Source: Xenoacremonium recifei
Taxonomy: Eukaryota; Ascomycota; Sordariomycetes; Hypocreales; Nectriaceae
NCBI GenBank assembly: GCA_012184525.1
Contig: WOFQ01000016.1
Span: 248,001 to 312,000 of the forward strand
Direction: 5' to 3'
DNA length: 64,000 bases
Shown: in pieces, positions 52,624-63,505 of the stretch
How positions within the stretch are numbered: position 1 is the first letter of the stretch
How the letters are laid out: each line of letters starts with the position of its first letter
Notes under the pieces: model-generated
Told to the model about the DNA's origin: nothing
Seen by the model: the letters and a program-made list of their open reading frames with translations, nothing else
Databases searched by the model: none
Made by a program: the position numbers and the translations under genes

Positions 52624-53101
52624 TTAGATGCCGCACTTGGCAAGGCCGACCTTGGTAGCCGTCGCCTCAACACGGCCCAGCTGGGTAGCCTGGCCATTGG
52701 TCAGGGTATTCATAGCGTCGAGGGCGATGTTGAAGCCCGAGCCGGCGTGGTCAATGGCCAGGACAAAGATAGACTTGCTCTTGTAGGTGAGCTTCCAGCA
52801 GGTGCCGCACGAGGCCGAGTTCCAGCCGGCGATGGCCTGGGCGCCGCCGATGTAGGGGAACTTGGGGATCTGGCCCTGCGTCTGCCAGCCGTACTTGGTG
52901 ATGAGGCCGTTGGCGCCGTCGGAGCAGGCGACCTCGGTGAGGGGGCGGGAGGCGACGTCGTAGCCGCTGTCGTAGGACACGGAGACTGAGGAAGTTATTA
53001 GACGTGATGTTGAAGACTGAGGAAAAGGGAAGAGGCTTACCACTACTTGCCGAGGCGGCAGCGAGGAGAGTAGCAATGTTGAAGAGGCTGGAGAACTGCA
53101 T
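52624..53101 (-). CDS. Secreted cerato-platanin family protein
   Basis: Two exons (53101-53041 and 52985-52624) encode 140 residues; intron 53040-52986 has GTAAGC and CTCAG. A signal peptide (MQFSSLFNIATLLAAASAS) precedes VSVSYDSGYDVASRPLTEVACSDG, the hallmark N terminus of cerato-platanins. GLITKYGWQTQGQIPKFPYIGG and the four conserved cysteines (CSDG, SCGTCW, KCGI) follow, with length as expected. These proteins are secreted, bind chitin oligomers and affect the cell wall; relatives include known fungal elicitors and the Asp f 13/15 allergen group. A TATAAAG box at 53258-53252 lies about 150 bp upstream of the ATG, consistent with strong expression. Confidence 0.96.
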
Positions 53102-55599
53102 TTTGGAGGAAGTTATTTGAATGAGAATTAGGTGGTTAAGAAGGTATGGGGATTTTGTTGAAGATTGTTTGGAGAGTGGACTTGGTGAGCCGAGCTGAAG
53201 GTTGATGATGATGTCCAGGAAAGTCACCTCACATCTCCAGACCGTCCACCTCTTTATACCTTTCCCTATGTCTCCAATACCTCGGCCTCTATAACAACTC
53301 CGCGATGTCCAGAACAGCCATCACGAGGTTTTCCACATTCGCATCTCCACGCATGACGTTGGACACGAGCTGCAGCGTCATGCCGTGGGATCGCCGGTGG
53401 TCAGCTCCAAGCGAGCGCAGTGCCGAAAGCAGACCCTATAGAACAGCTTAGCAACGGCAGCTGTGCCCAGCAGCAAAGGAAGCAAGGGTCGTCCGATGGC
53501 CCGGCCAGGTTGCTATTCCTGGCGAGCGCAGAGTAAGGTTCTTTTTAGGGAGCCTGCCGAACGGGCCTCGGACGTTCTAGAGTGTGGAGAAGTGGCACCG
53601 TGAGCCTCGTATTCTCAGGGAACGTTGCGGCTGGACCCTTTGCTCGTCATAGTGTTTTGATCGCGGCTGGTCCGGTGACGATCGAATCTCACCGCCAAGC
53701 CCCGGGAGCGGGAGCGGGCACCAGCAGGGCGGCCGGGATCTAGCACGGGGTCTTCTCGTATTCCATGCTGTGCCTCGTCGATAGTGTGCACTTTTGAGCC
53801 CACAGTGCCTAAGGAGAGTCCATAGCAGCGGGAGCGGTCTTGACGTGGTGATAGTAGACTGGATAGGTGCCCAAGCTATTGACTCTGGCTGACAGTCGAG
53901 GCGGAGCGAGAATGTAGGAAGCCAGAGGATGGGGCTTGTCAGGCGTTGGCACGTTGATAGATCCCCTATGATCCGGGTTGACTACGGAGTAGAGTAGGGT
54001 GTGGAAAAAAGACAAGAAGATCAACAAAGATCCTGATTTACCTCAATGCAGCTGGCCGAGTTTGTGCACTTCCGGCCACAGGACCGTTTGTTTCCGGGTC
54101 ATTATTCGAATGTCCTGCTTTATTAGGTCGAGTTTGCGAGTTCCGGGCGCCCGACGATTGCAATTCTACACTGTAAATCGACGATGAGGTCGTCCGTGCT
54201 GTAGATCACGCGCGTCGACCATAATCCATGTTGTGGCAGGTGAGCGACCTCGTATGGAAGTTGAGTATGTGGCTGGCCGTTATACAGCCTCTTGATTATT
54301 GCTATTTCAACATTTCAACATCTGTGCGACATTTATCGGCCTTCAGGCAATCGAGCTGGCTGCAATGCTGTGTTTGCACCCACTGTTGGATTCAGCCGTT
54401 TCGCGCCGTCGGTGGTCCAGAACGGTCAGCTGAGGTGAGTTGCTGGACCTGTGCATGCATAGAAGTGGCTGCCATGACGCGGGGCAGAAGCGAGCATCAT
54501 GTATAGATTATGAAGCCCTTTAAATGTGGAAAGTATCACATCTCGCGTGAATGTAGCAGCTATGATCCGACAGCGACATCCTAGGCGGCTCCAGCGGTAA
54601 GCTTGTGGTCGAGACAATCACTAAACCCAATGTAGCCACCAACAATCATACAGCAAAAGCCGTTCTCCCTGGCCAAAGGTTAGGGTTCGGGTTATAGTTA
54701 GGTATTCGGATTATAGTATTCAGATTATATATAGGGTTCGGGTTTTTAGCTGGTCCTCGCTGAAGTTAGGTGACTGAAGCTGTTGGGGCCCAATAATACG
54801 TAATTGGGGTCGGGTCAGTTAATGATTGACCATGTCAAGGTCATCCTTTTTGTACCATACACTGCCGTCTACCTTTGCAAGACTTTAATCTCAATCCAAC
54901 TATTGAAGCTAAGAAACCAGCATCTCGACAAAATAAGACAGAAATATTGTCAAAGTGCCCAAAGACATCGTATTGCCGAGATAAGACGAGAGGCCCCTGC
55001 TATACTCAGTATCCACCGGCCGGAGCCAGCCAAGACCATAGTATCAATAATCTGGCCCGCCTTGTCATATTGTGACTTGGCCGACGGCTCCTTTACCTGC
55101 AAGATGAGACGGTCTTTTGATTACATCATTTGTTGAAATGTCTCGGCCAATTCCTGTCAAGACGTTGCTGGATGACGGCGACATGGTACTTTTCTCGCCT
55201 GAGCTCTGAGCAGGTCCAGGGTAGCGAGTCTTATCACAAGCTTGGAAGCCACTAAGAGGTTCCTAAGATGAAATGTACGTAGGCAAGATTTACGCACGAT
55301 AAAATCTTGAAATGCTGACTTGCTAAAGGTAACATTACGTAGGAAGATCAGCTCATAGAAGGCCGCCATTGATAATGAGACAACGGGAAGGAAGTAATTT
55401 TGAAGAGAAGACACACACGACTCAGATACAACTGTAGGCAGCCTGGGACAATGCAGCATTATATTCTTACGCGGGCTGGGGATGATCCCGCACACGAAAG
55501 AACTAGGGTAGTGAAACTTGTGATGAACAAATTATTTACGTAGCGCTTCGGCTGTCCGCGAACTCCGCTACCGGGCATTGCTGTTGACAGATATACTGG
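53102..55599. other. Gene-poor region upstream of cerato-platanin
   Basis: This ~2.5-kb stretch has no supported gene. It includes the cerato-platanin promoter (TATA on the minus strand at 53252-53258), a TACGGAGTA word near 53986-53994, and a short degenerate tandem run of GGGTTCGGGTTATAG-like units at 54684-54752. Open frames (for example 55157-55495 minus, 112 residues) lack motifs. I see no intact transposon end. Confidence 0.55.
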
Positions 55600-56230
55600 C
55601 CAGGAGAGAAGACAGGGAGACATGGGATGGTCCAGTCGTGTTTCCTCAGCAGCAGTTGTCAAGTCTTTTTGCTCTTTCCTCCAATCGTGCGATGTGTTCT
55701 TGCAGATCGTTTTTCGTATCGCATATGGAATCTTTGTACCCTTCGAGTGCGTTAGGCGCTATAGAGATAACCGCGCGTCTGTATATTTCGTAACAGATCA
55801 GCGAATTACTACATATGGATTTATGGTTCACGACTCACAACTTCGCATCAGCTATTGCTATATTTATGGTCGACTTATAAGCAGTAAGGATTTTCTATAA
55901 AGTTAATGATATATCCATCGAGGTATTGCCGGCTGATCCAATCCCGTATGCTCGGCCGCTAGGGGTTGGAGTGCTTTTTATGAATCAAGCAATCAGGTCG
56001 CTATAGTCTTGGCAAGTCTCACAGTGTACCAACAGGATTTTCAGAGCGTCAAAGCGAGATTGGGCTTATTGACAACTGTGTCAGTAAGGGACTGTAACAT
56101 CCCTCTCAGCCAGCTCATTCTTGAGGGCGCGAGCGTTCTTGTCCTGACTTTGGAACTCGCGGATAGTCTTGTAGAGGATAGTTCTGGATTCGAAAGCAAA
56201 CGCACACAATGCCAAGATACTCGGAGACAA
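55600..56230 (-). pseudogene. Decayed fungal PigL_N-like protein gene
   Basis: On the minus strand several frame-shifted pieces follow one another in the order expected for the fungal PigL_N-type N-terminal domain. They are ILALCAFAFESRTILYKTIREFQSQDKN near 56205-56120, MLQSLTDTVVNKPNL near 56095, FDALKILLVHCETCQDYSDL near 56050-55985, and GYKDSICDTKNDLQEHIARLEERAKRL at 55745-55660. At least two frameshifts and several stops separate them. Such proteins are uncharacterised coiled-coil proteins common in Pezizomycotina, often near other variable genes. I judge this a non-functional relic. The family assignment is by eye from the characteristic Asp-Thr-Lys-Asn-Asp-Leu-x-Glu-His segment. Confidence 0.5.
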
Positions 56231-56925
56231 GACTCAAGCACACCAGAATCCATTCCCATTTCTAGAGCTGAGCTGCTGCCGCTCTAAGCTGAGTTGGTGC
56301 TGAGCTTGGGCTGAGGATGTGTCTACACGAGCCCGCACTTCTAAGATCGCAGGTATTTTCAAACTTACTTTTTAAGGGCCCTATGAGGGATATTGTCCCA
56401 GGCGGAATAACCTCATTCAATCCTTCGATAATAGAAGAGTAGGTGTTTTCTGTTATTAATTTGCTTGGGAGGACCCTCAAAATGCCGCACTCAATATCCA
56501 ATAGACAAGGGACAGCCTGAACGCTGTCACGTCAGCCAAGAATCCTTCAAAGTGCCGAGACTGATCGCCGCCTCAAGTTAAGTAGGTGGATGAGGAGCCA
56601 AGAGGCTTCTTGATCTCCCCGGCCGTGGCACAGCACCGTAAATAGAGCTTCGGGTAGATCCCCTTGCATCATGGTGCCAAGGCCAAGACGGAACTTTATA
56701 TACGATGCATAAATTTTACGAGATGGCCTTGCCGATCACCTTTTATCTGATCATCTGTTAAGGCGCAGCTTTATGAAGGTCATCACTTCATAGCAACCCT
56801 GGATCATTCTTGGCAAACTTACAACTGTCTATAAAAACCCTCCAGGGCCCTCTGTAACTACATATTTATTTAATAATTCTTCAACTCACAGCCTCAACAC
56901 TTAGCAAAAGCTCATAATTCCAAGA
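56231..56925. other. Intergenic upstream of the small secreted protein gene
   Basis: This 695-bp stretch holds the promoter of the secreted protein, including TATAAAAA at 56830-56837. No other supported feature. Confidence 0.5.
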
Positions 56926-56976
56926 GTAAGTTGGATTTAGATTGCTACAGCTAAACCTTTCTCACGTTAATTTCAG
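56926..56976 (+). other. Candidate 5'-UTR intron ending at the start codon
   Basis: GTAAGT at 56926-56931 and TTTCAG at 56971-56976 bound a 51-nt candidate intron whose acceptor directly abuts the ATG at 56977. Inferred from splice consensus only. Confidence 0.5.
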
Positions 56977-57408
56977 ATGCAATTCTTATTCTCTGCAGCC
57001 CTCTGCACCCTCACGGCGCACCTCGTACATGCTGGATGGGCACCGTATGATCAGAATAACGCAGACAAGCAGGTTTCAGGAGGCTGCGGAGCCACTGAGT
57101 CGTGTCTAGGCGCAATTTTCGAAGACAGCGACATAGAGGGCCTGTGTAATGACATTATCAACGATCCCTGCAGCGGACACTCATTTCCTGTTGGCGGCGG
57201 CCTCGTCTTTTGGGCTCCCGCCGGCGACTGCAATGCCGATAATGCTAGGCCCACCGCAGAGATCTGTTATGATTACTTCATTGCCACACGAGCCGATCAG
57301 AACGACATCGACTGCGGCGTGAGTAACGGGGTTAATGACGAGAGCGGCAACTTTGTGGGTGCCACGGCTGTCAGTGGTAGTTGTATTCCGATCGACCCTA
57401 TCGGTTAA
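56977..57408 (+). CDS. Small secreted cysteine-rich protein
   Basis: A single coding exon encodes 143 residues. The signal peptide MQFLFSAALCTLTAHLVHA is followed by a ~124-residue acidic mature protein with eight cysteines (GGC, ESC, GLC, DPC, GDC, EIC, IDC, GSC), which could form four disulfides. It has no transmembrane segment and no motif I recognise. A TATAAAAA box (56830) and a candidate 5'-UTR intron abutting the ATG support real expression. It sits alone in a decayed, gene-poor stretch between two broken genes, the type of location where lineage-specific secreted proteins are often found. An effector-like or wall-associated role is only a guess. Confidence 0.75.
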   Translation: MQFLFSAALCTLTAHLVHAGWAPYDQNNADKQVSGGCGATESCLGAIFEDSDIEGLCNDIINDPCSGHSFPVGGGLVFWAPAGDCNADNARPTAEICYDYFIATRADQNDIDCGVSNGVNDESGNFVGATAVSGSCIPIDPIG

Positions 57409-57559
57409 GGGTCCAATAAGGCTTGAGCCAAACAAGAACCGTGGGTTCCTTGTTAGGCAACAGGATAGGCACATTGTACTGGCAAATAGCCTAGTTCCAT
57501 ACTCCGTATACCAATGTATTCCGTACATGTCACTCAAAGAGACGGGCAAGTAAATTTTG

Positions 57560-58632
57560 TGAGCAAAGTCGAAGGCATCCAGATACCCTATCAACTGGAC
57601 CACAGCGGCGCATACCACCAGCACATGAAAGATCGAATGAGAGCCCCATAGGTCGAATTGCCAGGATATCGACTTTCAGAAAACCTGGTCTTCGGGACCA
57701 CATCTATTAGAGCCAATTTCTCTCTAGTATACGATATTAGGAGACTTACAGCATAAAACGAAGTCCCAGATAGAAGGCAGCCTGCTTTTGCCAGAGTATA
57801 GGGAAGAGATTTTCTCATCATCTGCGACACGCCGAAGATAATAAGTCCATGGATCAAGGGCGCAACACCGCACAAGCCAGTCGCCACAAACACCAATTCT
57901 CGGAAAAGGCGATATTTTGCGCCCTGAAACTTAGGGTGGATTGTCATAAAGAGGGTCGACGTCCCGAAAATTCCGATCTATCAATCTAGGAAAGAAGAGT
58001 ATTAGACTCAAGTACCAGGTCAGAGATAAAGGAAAATAGCATTATAGGCGGTATATACATGGAGAGTAACTCGCTATAGACCAGTACATATTACGTGGCA
58101 GAGGTTTACATCAGAAAACCACATATATTCCCAAGACAAGGTCGCCAAGTATAAAAGATACCCACACCCAGCATATCCAGTCGCAGAGAGAGATGTTCCA
58201 CGCGTCGCGAGTGGTTCATCAAGGTGTGGTACGTGGCTGGTAACGACAAGTAGTGGTGGCTGCCAACATAAAGATCGAGAAAGCAATGAAATCAGAGGCG
58301 GTGGCCGTGGAGGATCTACTTGCAAGGTCCTGCTGAATATACCATTCGCCGAGCAGGAAGAAGATGGCCGGGATGAGGCGGGAGTAGATGTTAACCGACT
58401 CATTGTGTATAAACGACCAACTACAGAACGAAGCATAGACCGAGCCTGAGATCGGTCGATAGCTATGGAGAATCTACTGGTTGGATTTACGTCGGAACCA
58501 TTCTGGCATCTCATCGAACGAGAGAGGAACTGGGCGTCCTGACTTGCTGGCGATGTCGCTGATGGAGTCGATTCCTCGCTCGTTGCGCGCCTCTGGCAGC
58601 TGCATAACTCGAAGACGGGTCGCGGATACCAT
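57560..58632 (-). pseudogene. Broken PAQR/HlyIII (Izh-like) membrane receptor gene
   Basis: On the minus strand the pieces of a PAQR protein appear in order. They are MVSATRLRVMQLPEARN (from 58632), DEMPEWFRRKSNQ, a TAG stop at 58476-58474, ILHSYRPISGSVYASF, FIHNESVNIYSRLIPAIFF, a frameshift near 58245-58256, LRLDMLGVGIF, another near 58150-58158, FQGAKYRLFRELVFVATGLCGVAPLIHG, and finally RFSESRYPG. A frameshift near 57658-57664 separates that last piece from QFDLWGSHSIFHVLVVCAAVVQLIGYLD. With one nonsense codon and at least three frameshifts it cannot make a full seven-span protein. Intact relatives act in lipid, sterol and zinc homeostasis. The nonsense codon would arise from TGG by a CpA-to-TpA change on the plus strand. 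Confidence 0.8.
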
Positions 58633-59200
58633 CTGCTGCCGTTTCCGATGAGGATTAGTGTCGGGAGGCCGGACTTTGAGAGCAAGTCAAAGTTCAAGAT
58701 CAAGAAGGAGGTTTTCCTTCTGCTTTGTTTCCCTACTTCTTTGTTTCTCGCACCGCCGGCCTCTTCAGCAAGATGCTTTTAGCTCATCGTAAGCTCACGG
58801 AACTCCTAATGAGAATTGTCCCTCATTCTGAAACTTGACCATGGTGGCATTTTTAATAATAATTATTATCATGAGAATACTATCCTTCTGGGTATTCTGT
58901 GAATGAAATGGTCCTTGATGTTCGTGCTGAATATAAGAAGCATGGTACGTATCGTAGAGCCGGGGTTAAGTTGGCGCGGATAAACCTCGGCCCCAGTCCC
59001 GCGTCGGTCTCGAAAATCGAGAAACACCAATGGCCATGAGCTCCAATTCTCCAGACTCCAAGCTCCGGACTCCCATCGTTGCCGTTCAGGAAATGCGCTG
59101 CCTCAAACATGCTTCTGTACGTGCTGAACCCCCTTCACAGCCATTGAGTATCTCAGGAACTGACAATCCCAGATTCGCCATTTCATAGGATAATCCAATT
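58633..59200. other. Intergenic upstream of the PPR-like gene
   Basis: This 568-bp stretch has no supported gene; a 76-residue minus-strand frame (58880-59110) lacks motifs. Confidence 0.6.
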
Positions 59201-61635
59201 ATGAGGGCACACCTAGCCCGCAACGCTCGACGGGCCCTCCTCCAGCGCCTCCGAACCCCGTCCTGCGCTGTATACTCTGCTCCCGTCCACCGAAGACCAG
59301 CCTACGCGCCGATATCTCGTCGATCATGTCAGCGAACCTTCTTCGATGGCCTCTTCCAGAAGGCGCCTCGCGAGGTGCGACAGCCCGAGTTCGAGCCTGG
59401 GTGGATGAGAATTATGGTCTGGAGGAGCCGCATGCTCGATAATCTGCGGCCGCCGCCAAGGGAGGAGCTCATAAAAGCTTGGAGACAATTCTTTGAATCT
59501 AAGCAGCAGAGCAGAGTGCCATTGAACGGTACACAGGCAGTTCAATGCCAACGACTCCTGGCGTATCTGCTCCAACCAACCGAGGACGACTTTAACCCGC
59601 CGAAACTCAAATACAAAGATGTCGACGGTGCTCTTGTGGCTCTTCGAACGCTACGTCCCCGCGACCGAACACAACATCATATCAACTTTGCCAAGAGCCT
59701 CTACGCCGCCCTGAGCTCGGGCACTCTATCCGGCAAAGGCGAAGGGCGGAATGGGAGGATCATGCTTTGGGGACGATACGTCAAGACTCTAGCACTGTAC
59801 GGTGGCTCAAAAGAAGCATCCGAACTACTGCGCGAGAATTGGTCAGATGTCCTAAGCCTGAGCAAGGAGAATATCAATCTGGTCACCCCCGTCGCGTTTG
59901 GCCTGGCTGAGGAAGGACTTGAAGAAGATCTCGTGGAATTGGTCAAGCATGCCGAGGCCAATGGGATGCAAGATGTTAGGTCTCTACAAGAGGCGATAAC
60001 CGTTTTCTTCTCCGAAAGAGGTCGCGTGGCAGAGACAAAGCAATGGTTCCAAAAAGGCCCACGCTCGAAACTTCGAAGCCCCAGAGTCTATCCAGCTGTT
60101 GCCGAGTTGGCTGCTCAGAACAACTTAGAGGAATGGCTGATGCCATATCTCCAAGATATTGTAGAGCAGAAACCCTCGAAGGATTGGTGGGATGCTCTGC
60201 TAAAGTCATATTTGCTGTTGGGCAAGGGGTTGAAAGAGGTGGAAACGCTGATGCAGCAGATGCAACATGGGAACAAGCCGTTGAAGGCTGACACGACGAC
60301 CATCAATGGCCTACTACGAGCCGCTGCTCAACTGAAAGACTCATTACTGGCGGAAGACATCTTAGCGCTATCAAACGAGAACGGCCTCGGCATAGACGGC
60401 GAGACGTATCTCATTCAGATGATTCTACGGCTTGACGCAGGTTACCTGCCAGGAGTCCAGGCTGCATACAAAAAAGTCAAACATCTGGAGCCATGGCAAC
60501 ATAATCCCGACCTCTGGTGGGAGTTTGGGCAACTCCTCAACCGATATATCGACGCTCTCACAGCCCAGAAGCAGCCCGACTTCAAGCTCCTAGCTGAGCT
60601 TACCGAGGCGGCCGAGGAGGACCAGATCCAGCTGGAACCCAAGACTGTCGCTGCTCTCTGCGTGAGGCTTCTAGAGAACGAGCAGCACTTTGATGTCATG
60701 GACATCTTGGCGGTCCATGCATTCCAGTTCAGTGCCGCAGAGCGCGAGATCGTCCAGCATGCCTTGACCGAGTTCTGTCTCGACCCGAGTACCAGCACCA
60801 GCCGTGCCTGGACCTGTTATCAACTCCTGCGGCAGTTCTTCCAGGATCTCAGTGTCGAGCGGCGTGTACAGCTGCTGGGTGCCTTTTTCGATCGCCGACG
60901 TCCCGACATGGCCTCCCACGTTTTTGGTCATATGCGGCAGCATCGAAACAACGATTATCATCCCACCATCGAGCACTACATCCAATTTTTTGAAGGATTG
61001 GGACAGAACCCCGACGAGGAAGCGCTGGAGATGGTGTACAACATGATGAAGATGGATACCTCCATCCAGCCCAATACCCGGCTCTACACATCGCTGATGC
61101 TAGCCCATACGGCCTGCGAGAAGCCCGTGCAAGCGCTAGACTTTTGGCATGAGATTACGTCGTCAAGGGAAGGCCCCTCGTATGCGAGTCTTGAAGCCGT
61201 TTTCTGGGCGTTGGAGCGGAAGCTAGGGGGTGCTGTGATGGCGCGCCAGGTGTGGAAGCGGATAGAACGGATGGATGTCGACATTCCACCGGAGGTCTAT
61301 AACGCTTACATTGGAGCAATTGCGGGCAATGGTGACGAAAAGGAGACGCAGACACTCATCATGAGGATGGGCCCGGTGGTGGGAGTTGAGCCGGACGCAA
61401 CAACGTAAGTCACTTCACTCGTTTCAGTCTTCCCTTGTCTGTAAAGTACTCACATTTTATATTTAGACTTGGAATTGCTTACAACGCCTTGCCCGGGCAG
61501 AAGTTACAAGCCGACCTGCAGAGCTGGGCTAAGATGAGATACCCCGAAGCATGGGCAGAACTGGAGAAGAAGGGCAAGCGGATGAATGAGCTCTCCCTAT
61601 GTCAGTTCAAGCTCAATCGTGTCATAAAAGCTTGA
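59201..61635 (+). CDS. Mitochondrial pentatricopeptide-repeat-like protein
   Basis: Two exons (59201-61404 and 61467-61635) encode 790 residues; the intron has a GTAAGT donor and ATTTAG acceptor. The Arg-rich N terminus (MRAHLARNARRALLQRLR) with no acidic residues is a typical mitochondrial presequence. The body is made of helical-pair repeats of PPR type, for example TTTINGLLRAAAQLKDSLLAEDILALSNENGLGID and TRLYTSLMLAHTACEKPVQALDFWHEI. It should act in the mitochondrial matrix in RNA or complex assembly. Overall length, the RTFF-containing N terminus and the PPR content recall the fungal complex I intermediate-associated protein CIA84, but I am not certain. It is convergent with the mitoribosomal S18 gene. 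Confidence 0.85.
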
Positions 61636-61838
61636 TATGTACCACCAAAAAGGAGGATGGAGGAAATTTTCTGTAGAACATGTATTCATACATATAACAT
61701 ACAATGTAAGAGGTCGGGGCTGGTAGTAGTATAGGAGTATTGTACATTTCAACAACACGATGATCAGAGCATCGTCACCGCCATCATTCCTTCAGTCCAT
61801 CCGCCCACAGTTTCGCCCTTTTCTGCTCCTTTACAAGT

Positions 61839-62527
61839 CTATCTCCGGTTGTTGGGGGCGAAGAACCTCTCGCGGATCAATTCGGGATGGGAGTGCACCG
61901 TCGGGTACAGCCCCATGCCCTGCACGCGGCGCACCATCTTGGCCACCTTTCGCTGGTTTACGGGACGCAGCCGCGTCAGCTCCGAGTGCTTGATCATGGC
62001 CGAGCCGGTCGTGAAGTGTTGCACGAGGGCAAAGTTCTGGGCTGGTTAGCACTCAATTGCTCTCCTTGTGTCTAGGGGGAACGCACCTTGTATAGGTCCA
62101 ATGGGTTGATTCCCAGCGCGTCAACGACGTCGTCGTTTCGCACGGTACGGCGCCGCCATTTCTGCATCTCAACGGGGTTCAGATCGTGCGGCGAGTACAC
62201 ATCGCCGGCCTGCCAGCGGCGCGGCATCTGGCGCAGGAACTCGCTGCTCTCCTTGGAGTGGCGCAGGTAGTCGAGCTGGGCCTTCTTCTCACGCATATAC
62301 CCAGCCGAGCGCTGGCGGTAGCGCTCAAGCAGACGGGAGGCGGCATCGGAGCGCTTCGTCTCGCCGGCATTCGGGGGAGAACGTGCTGCGGGCGACGGGG
62401 AGGAAAGGTTGGCTAGACGGTGCGAGGTGTTGGTACCTTCGCGGGGGGGCAGGGCGACTGCCGCGCTGGTGGTGAAGGGTCGGACGAGCGCCCGCGCGGG
62501 AGCGGCGAGGGAGAGCCGCGGAGGCAT
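61839..62527 (-). CDS. RSM18: Mitochondrial small-subunit ribosomal protein bS18m
   Basis: Two exons (62527-62087 and 62036-61839) encode 212 residues; the 50-nt intron (62086-62037) uses GTGCGT and CCCAG. An Arg/Ala-rich mitochondrial presequence precedes a fungus-specific linker. The S18 core follows: GDVYSPHDLNPVEMQKWRRR, then DALGINPLDLYKNFALVQHFTTGSAMIKHSELTRLRPVNQRKVAKMVRRVQGMGL. S18 binds 16S-type rRNA in the platform of the mitoribosomal small subunit. It shares a 294-bp divergent promoter with IMP3, another ribosome-related gene. Confidence 0.94.
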
Positions 62528-62821
62528 GGCGGAGGTGGGCTGGAGGCGGATTGAGGGTGGTGATGCTGTTGATGGGCTGGAGCGTGGTGGTTTGGGAGGT
62601 TTTTCGATATGGAGCCAATGGCGGACCGGGGGCGGATAAATTCCGCGGTCGCGGGCCGCCCCACCTCGAATTTTTGGATTCTTCAATTCACCCTTCAACA
62701 CCACCGTCAAGAATTGTCAAGAGCTTTTCCTTTCGGACTTCGAAACCCACGACGACACTGTTGCTGTGTTGGTCTTGACTACGATTTTTACTGAGAGCGA
62801 CTACTATAAAAATCCGCCGCC

Positions 62822-63505
62822 ATGGTCCGAAAACTCAAGCATCATGAGCAGAAGCTCCTCAAGAAGACCGACTTCATCACCTACAAGCAGGACAAGGGCC
62901 ACCGAGACAAGGCCGTCATCCGACAGTACATGATCCAGAAGCCCGAGGACTACCACAAGTACAACCGTCTCTGTGGCGTGCGTCTCCAACCCCCCTCCTT
63001 ACTTCTCTCCTCCGTCCCTAGCTAACAACGTCCTTCGCAGTCCCTCCGCCAACTCGCCCACCGTCTCACACTCCTCCCTCCCGACAACCCCGTGCGCCGC
63101 AAGCACGAAGACCTCCTGCTCGACAAGCTCTATGACATGGGCATCCTCTCGACCAAGTCGAAGCTCTCGGCGGTGGAGAACAGCGTGACCGTCAGTGCCT
63201 TCGCGAGGCGACGACTGCCCGTGCTTATGACCCGGTTGCGCATGGCGGAGAATGTGCAGGCGGCGACGAAAATGATCGAGCAGGGGCATGTGCGTGTGGG
63301 TACTGAGACGGTGACAGACCCGTAAGTTTGCCTAAAACTTTGGGAGTCAGGGACGAGGGTTCAGGAAGTTCGATGGCTAACAAGTTGCAGTGCGTATCTT
63401 GTAACGAGAGGGATGGAGGACTTTGTGACATGGACGGTGGGAAGCAAGATCAAGCGCAACATCATGAAGTACCGGGATCAGCTCGACGATTTTGAGCTTC
63501 TGTGA
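62822..63505 (+). CDS. IMP3: U3 small nucleolar ribonucleoprotein IMP3
   Basis: Three exons (62822-62977, 63041-63321, 63391-63505) encode 183 residues, equal to the yeast protein. MVRKLKHHEQKLLKKTDFITYKQD at the N terminus and RQYMIQKPEDYHKYNRLCG are diagnostic. An S4 RNA-binding domain lies in the second half (RRRLPVLMTRLRMAENVQAATKMIEQGHVRVG), and the C terminus is KYRDQLDDFELL. IMP3 works in the nucleolar small-subunit processome with U3 snoRNA and Mpp10/IMP4 for 18S rRNA maturation. Donors are GTGCGT and GTAAGT; acceptors are CGCAG and TGCAG. Confidence 0.97.

Noticed and set aside
54684..54752. Telomere-like GGGTTCGGGTTATAG run
   Set aside because: Only one true TTAGGG unit is present; the rest is degenerate and too short to be an interstitial telomere.
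55157..55495. 112-residue minus-strand frame near the PigL_N relic
   Set aside because: No recognisable segment continues the relic, and the composition is not protein-like.
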